Program-made: the position numbers and the translations under genes
Notes under the pieces: model-generated
Seen by the model: only the letters and a program-made list of their open reading frames with translations
Told to the model about the DNA's origin: nothing
Database searches by the model: none
In this document: in pieces, positions 60,570 to 64,000 of the stretch
Layout of the letters: each line of letters begins with the position of its first letter
Position numbering within the stretch: position 1 is the stretch's first letter
Source: Thermodesulfovibrio yellowstonii DSM 11347
GTDB taxonomy: Bacteria; Nitrospirota; Thermodesulfovibrionia; Thermodesulfovibrionales; Thermodesulfovibrionaceae
DNA: 64,000 nucleotides
Assembly: GCF_000020985.1 (NCBI RefSeq)
Contig: NC_011296.1
Coordinates: 806,001-870,000 of the forward strand
Direction of reading: 5' to 3'

Positions 60570-61918
60570 CTCTTTGTATTATCATCAATTTTAAATCTGT
60601 CGTCAAGTCTGTAACCTGCTATGCAAACAATATTTCCATTACTTTCAATTATTGGCACAGTATCTCTTTCATCTCTTGGAATTTTTTCATCAACAAAGAA
60701 ATCCTGAAGCTTTTTCTTTTTACCAAAACCGAAAGGATAAAAGTAATCTCCTGATTTTCTTGCTCTTACAATCAAAGGAAATTTAATTTTATCCATATCA
60801 ATGTAAATTACATTTTTACCATCGCCAAAATTTTGAAGTTCTTCCTTTTTTATTTCTTTCAGGTTTAAAACAATGGAAGATTCTTTAAGATAAATATCCT
60901 GCGGTTCTGTTATTTCATATGTGGAGAGTTTTTTGGGAGGTTCTGATGTTATTATTAAAGTTGAATATCCTTTTATAGCTCTGATGCCTTTTGGAAGATA
61001 TACTCTATCACCTGTTTTACCAGTTTTTATAAGGTTTATAATGTCTTCTATATGGTCAAAAGTTAAACCCTTTAAGCCTTTAACGCTGTCAATTGCGAAT
61101 CTCAAAGCTCTTCTCAAAATGACAATATTCAATACTTCCATTGGATTACAGAAAAGTTCAATTGTTTTATCAGTTTTTCTACTCATAAGTCGCATTAAAG
61201 CCTTTGTTACTGCTACATTTATATAATCATTTTCTTCTCTTATGATATCAGCAGTCTTTGAAATAATTTTTGTAGCCTTTGGAGACACAGTTTTTATAAC
61301 AGGCATTAATGTTTTTCGAATTTTATTTCTTAAGTATTTCATGCTCTCGTTTGATGGATCAATGATATAAGAAATATTTTTTTCTGAGAGGAATCTTTCT
61401 ATTTCTGTTCTTTCAATTTCAATAAGGGGTCTTATTATTTTTTTTCTTACAGGAGGAATTCCGCTTAATCCAGCAGGTCCAGCACCTCTAAGAAGTCTCA
61501 TTATAACCGTTTCAGCTTGATCATCAGCATTATGGGCAACTGCAATTTTGTGAGCATTAATGTTAATGCTTATCTGGTCTAATGCTGCATATCTTAGAAT
61601 CCTTGCTGCTTCTTGAATGCTTATTTTTTCTTTTTTTGCAAAATCTTTTACATTTATTGATTGAACATAAAAAGGGATATTAAGAGATTCGCATAATTTT
61701 TTACAAAATTCAATTTCTTTTGGAACATCATCAGGTCTTAATTCGTGGTCTATATATGCTGCTGAGATTTTTAGCTTGTATGAAGATTTAAGTATGTTTA
61801 AAATCTGAAGAAGACAGACAGAATCAGGTCCGCCTGATAAACCCACAAGAACATGGTCTCCAACTGAAAGCATGTTATATTTTTCAATTGTTTGTTTTAC
61901 TTTTTTAATTATATCCAT
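60536..61918 (-). CDS. tilS: tRNA(Ile)-lysidine synthase
   Basis: This 460-residue protein has the PP-loop SGGPDS (residues 28-33), the TilS segments IDHELRPD, AVAHNADDQAETVIMRLLRGAGPAGLSGIPP and IRPLIEIERTEIERFL, and the C-terminal TilS domain (KSGDYFYPFGFGKKKKLQDFFVDEKIPRDERD). It converts C34 of tRNA-Ile(CAU) to lysidine, which is essential for reading AUA. Confidence 0.95.
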   Translation of the reverse strand: MDIIKKVKQTIEKYNMLSVGDHVLVGLSGGPDSVCLLQILNILKSSYKLKISAAYIDHELRPDDVPKEIEFCKKLCESLNIPFYVQSINVKDFAKKEKISIQEAARILRYAALDQISININAHKIAVAHNADDQAETVIMRLLRGAGPAGLSGIPPVRKKIIRPLIEIERTEIERFLSEKNISYIIDPSNESMKYLRNKIRKTLMPVIKTVSPKATKIISKTADIIREENDYINVAVTKALMRLMSRKTDKTIELFCNPMEVLNIVILRRALRFAIDSVKGLKGLTFDHIEDIINLIKTGKTGDRVYLPKGIRAIKGYSTLIITSEPPKKLSTYEITEPQDIYLKESSIVLNLKEIKKEELQNFGDGKNVIYIDMDKIKFPLIVRARKSGDYFYPFGFGKKKKLQDFFVDEKIPRDERDTVPIIESNGNIVCIAGYRLDDRFKIDDNTKRCLQIKIIPKL

Positions 61919-62158
61919 TTATTAATTTTAACAGATTTTTAATTATGTAGAAGTGTCTTTACAAATTATTTTCTTGATTTTTTTGAAACATTTATTTTTA
62001 AACTAATTGAAAATGAGGCTGTTCAATTAGTAACGGTCATTCCGATCGAGGAATAACAGAAATCAAGGATGACAGTTAAATGAATAGGACTTGTAGTTTA
62101 TTGATTTTAAGTAAATTGCAAGTTTTTAAACAGTCTCTGAAAATAAACTGGAGGAAAA
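61919..62158. repeat. Intergenic region with REP-like palindrome
   Basis: A 240-bp gap. At 62036-62076 the sequence GTCATTCCGATCGAGGAAT...AAGGATGACAG has inverted ends (GTCAT with ATGAC) and inner ATTCC/GGAAT arms, like the repeats near IS110 but more decayed. A GGAGG site for the next gene lies at 62150-62154. No other gene was seen. Confidence 0.5.
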
Positions 62159-62890
62159 ATGAAAAGGACAAGCTTTTTAGGGATATTTTTAATTATCAGT
62201 TTGTTATCTTGTAATTTAACTACCAATCCATGCACAAATATAAAGGAAAAGGAACTAAAAGAAACTTTAAAAATTGATTTTGATAGCATAGTTGAAAAAA
62301 ATGAAATTAAAGGAACGAATCTCTGTCAGATTGTAATTCAAAGAAATGGTGTATTCAATATTTTTTATGCATATCCCGATGGAAAGACTTTTATATTCGG
62401 AGATATCTATAAAAATGGTATATTTTTAAGCAAAGCAACATTGGAAAGAATACAGGAAAAGGCTTTCAAGAATTTTCAAACAGAGATTGATAAAGTAGTT
62501 GTTTTTTCTTATAAACCAGAAGGTGCTAATAAGTATATCTATATGATTACTGATCCAGATTGTCCATTCTGTGAAAAGGCAAAACAAGAAGTGAAACAGT
62601 GGGCGGATTTAAAAAAGGTTGAGATAAAGGTTATATTTTTACCTCTTGAAACTCTTCATCCTCATGCAAAAGACAAGGCTATAAGAGCAGTCTGCGCAGG
62701 AATGAAATATGATGACTACTTGAATTCAAAATGGGTAGGGCAGCTATGCAATGATGGAACTAAAAAAATACAAGATTCAATTGCTTTGATGAAAAAGATT
62801 AATGTAAATGGAACGCCTTCTTTTATTTCTTTTAATGGTAAGCGAATAGTGGGGTTTTCACCTGAAGGACTTGATGCTATCATAAACTAA
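62159..62890 (+). CDS. DsbC-like thiol:disulfide isomerase, lipoprotein
   Basis: This 243-residue protein has a lipoprotein signal (lipobox LLSC, C18) and a thioredoxin-fold domain with CPFC in TDPDCPFCEKAKQE, the LETLHPHAKDKAIRAVCA helix and the cis-Pro loop VNGTPSFISFNGKRI. The N-terminal half is a DsbC/G-like dimer domain. It would repair disulfides in the periplasm, tethered to a membrane; unusual for DsbC, which is soluble in E. coli. The end overlaps the LysR gene by 11 bp. Confidence 0.85.
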   Translation: MKRTSFLGIFLIISLLSCNLTTNPCTNIKEKELKETLKIDFDSIVEKNEIKGTNLCQIVIQRNGVFNIFYAYPDGKTFIFGDIYKNGIFLSKATLERIQEKAFKNFQTEIDKVVVFSYKPEGANKYIYMITDPDCPFCEKAKQEVKQWADLKKVEIKVIFLPLETLHPHAKDKAIRAVCAGMKYDDYLNSKWVGQLCNDGTKKIQDSIALMKKINVNGTPSFISFNGKRIVGFSPEGLDAIIN

Positions 62891-63770
62891 ATGCATTTTC
62901 TTTTAGAAATTCATAGAAAAGTTTGTATATATACGGTAAACTCCGTGTTGTATGAGTAGCTATATAGAAAATTCTATTCATTTTGTAGTTTTTTATTTTT
63001 ACTATTTTTAGTTTTTTGTATTCCAATTCATCTTTAATTGAATGGATTGAAAGGATGGAAATTCCCAAACCATTTTTTATTGCCTCTTTTACAGCATCTG
63101 TGCTGCTTAATGTGCAGACTATATTTAGTTTCTCTATATCTATTCCCATCTCTCCAAGCCATTTTTCCATTTCTTTTCTTGTTCCTGAACCTTCTTCCCT
63201 CGTTATAAAAGGATATTTCAGTATTTCCTCAGGTTCTATAAAGGATTCTTTTATAAGATTAGGGCTGACAATTACAAGTTCATCATCCATAAAGGGAAAA
63301 TAATCAATTTTTGATTTACGAAGTTTTGTTCCTACAATACCTAACAAAATTTGTCCTGAAAGCAAACTTTCTATAACTGATTTTGAATCTGAGATATCTA
63401 TTTGAATTGAGATCTGAGGATAAATGTTTTTAAAAGATGACATCAATTTGGGCAAAATATATGTTCCGGGAATACTGCTTGCTGCAATGTATAGATTTCC
63501 CGATGGTGTAGATTTTATTTTTTGTAAAACTTCTTTTAGATTCTCAACCTTTTCTACAACTCCCTGTGCATTTTCATAAAGTATTTCTGCTTCTGTTGTA
63601 GGTATGATAACTTTACCAAATCTATCAAACAATTTACAGTCTAATTCTTCTTCAAGGGTTTTTATATGTTCACTTATTGTGGGTTGTGTTAAAAACAATT
63701 CTTTGGCAGCCTTTGAAAAACTTTTATTTTTAAATACAGAAATGAAAATTTTAAGTTGATGAATATCCAT
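62880..63770 (-). CDS. LysR-type transcriptional regulator (CysL/CbbR-like)
   Basis: I chose the ATG at 63770 (MDIHQLKIF), the normal LysR start, giving 296 residues; three more codons upstream are possible. The winged helix-turn-helix is SFSKAAKELFLTQPTISEHIKTLEEELDCKLFDR, and the C-terminal effector domain begins GNLYIAASSIPGTYILP, as in CysL/CbbR-like regulators of sulfur or carbon metabolism. The target is unknown; the divergent gene at 63838 is a candidate. Confidence 0.9.
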   Translation of the reverse strand: MDIHQLKIFISVFKNKSFSKAAKELFLTQPTISEHIKTLEEELDCKLFDRFGKVIIPTTEAEILYENAQGVVEKVENLKEVLQKIKSTPSGNLYIAASSIPGTYILPKLMSSFKNIYPQISIQIDISDSKSVIESLLSGQILLGIVGTKLRKSKIDYFPFMDDELVIVSPNLIKESFIEPEEILKYPFITREEGSGTRKEMEKWLGEMGIDIEKLNIVCTLSSTDAVKEAIKNGLGISILSIHSIKDELEYKKLKIVKIKNYKMNRIFYIATHTTRSLPYIYKLFYEFLKENAFSL

Positions 63771-63837
63771 AGACAACATTTTAACAAAATCTATAATAAA
63801 TTTGACAGATTTTGATTTTTTTGATATCCTTTTTTTA

Positions 63838-64000
63838 ATGAAAAAATTAATATTTTTTTTAATTTTTATTTTAGCTTTTAGTTCTAATGTTTACGCATTT
63901 GATAGAAAAGGATTTTCACCAACCGCTCCATTCTCAGTAATTTCTACTTTTTCTGCAGAATCCCCAAAGCAAAATCAAGTGGCAATTGATTTTAATTTTG
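63838..64000 (+). CDS. Start of an exported protein (continues past window)
   Basis: ATG 63838 opens a frame that runs to the window end, 54 codons visible. It has a signal peptide (MKKLIFFLIFILAFSSNVYA) followed by FDRKGFSPTAPFSVISTFSAE and a strand-like end (NQVAIDFNF), which could begin a beta-barrel. It is divergent from the LysR gene, with 67 bp between the two starts, and may be regulated by it. Confidence 0.65.
   Translation, partial: MKKLIFFLIFILAFSSNVYAFDRKGFSPTAPFSVISTFSAESPKQNQVAIDFNF

Noticed and set aside
1-64000. CRISPR array
   Set aside because: I saw no regularly spaced direct repeats and no cas genes.

Overview
The window is about 64 kb of AT-rich, densely packed bacterial chromosome. 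It suggests a thermophilic, anaerobic Gram-negative bacterium, and the gene set is most like Thermodesulfovibrio (Nitrospirota). That placement is inference; there is no rRNA here to test it. Supporting it are outer-membrane functions (BamD, an Mla-type lipid transport operon with a TolC-like partner, a porin), futalosine hydrolase of the alternative menaquinone route, QueH and QueA, and a periplasmic selenocysteine formate dehydrogenase. Many genes overlap by 1-65 bp, including convergent pairs, as in compact thermophile genomes.

Layout. 1-3.1 kb (- strand): DegT aminotransferase (cut by the window edge), sugar-type oxidoreductase, siroheme-synthase N-domain, BamD. 3.3-14.7 kb is an accessory region: a PIN/DUF4411 and XRE-ImmA toxin-antitoxin pair, an unknown protein, a broken PrrC/RloC-like AAA ATPase gene, two inverted IS3-family copies, an IS110-family element with a likely bridge RNA, palindromic repeats, and a short conserved block (MoaE-like, M48 protease, acylphosphatase) that appears to have been inverted between the two IS3 copies. 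A macro-domain gene follows. 14.7-28.7 kb is housekeeping: tRNA-Thr, YkuK-like protein, tRNA-Gly, TrmI, a B12-type radical SAM enzyme, futalosine hydrolase, TrmB, site-2 protease, RimO, ThiL, Lon, GalU, tRNA-Leu, IlvD. 28.7-33.1 kb: porin, secreted phospholipase C/nuclease-like protein, DUF2400 protein, LeuC. 33.1-40.9 kb (- strand): ruvA-ruvB-queH-DUF2905-spoIID-queA-SPOR-phoH-HD hydrolase-ybeY. 41.1-50.7 kb (+ strand): mlaE-mlaF-mlaD-tolC-mlaC, a receiver-like protein, valS, a beta-helix-like protein, nadC, purM.

50.7-57.3 kb is the most coherent regulatory unit. It holds a PAS histidine kinase, an NtrC-type sigma-54 activator, a sigma-54-like promoter, a structured leader (hairpin, possible pseudoknot, intrinsic terminator), and fdhA with an in-frame UGA (Sec186) plus a SECIS-like hairpin, followed by fdhB and a bidirectional terminator. 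57.3-64 kb: radical SAM/SPASM enzyme, HemW-like protein, an HtrA-like protein that has lost its catalytic residues, TilS, a DsbC-like lipoprotein, a LysR regulator, and the start of an exported protein.

The points most worth a second look are the IS-mediated inversion that split the PrrC/RloC-like gene, the IS110 bridge-RNA candidate that matches its own insertion site, and the fdh leader, which looks like a regulated attenuator.
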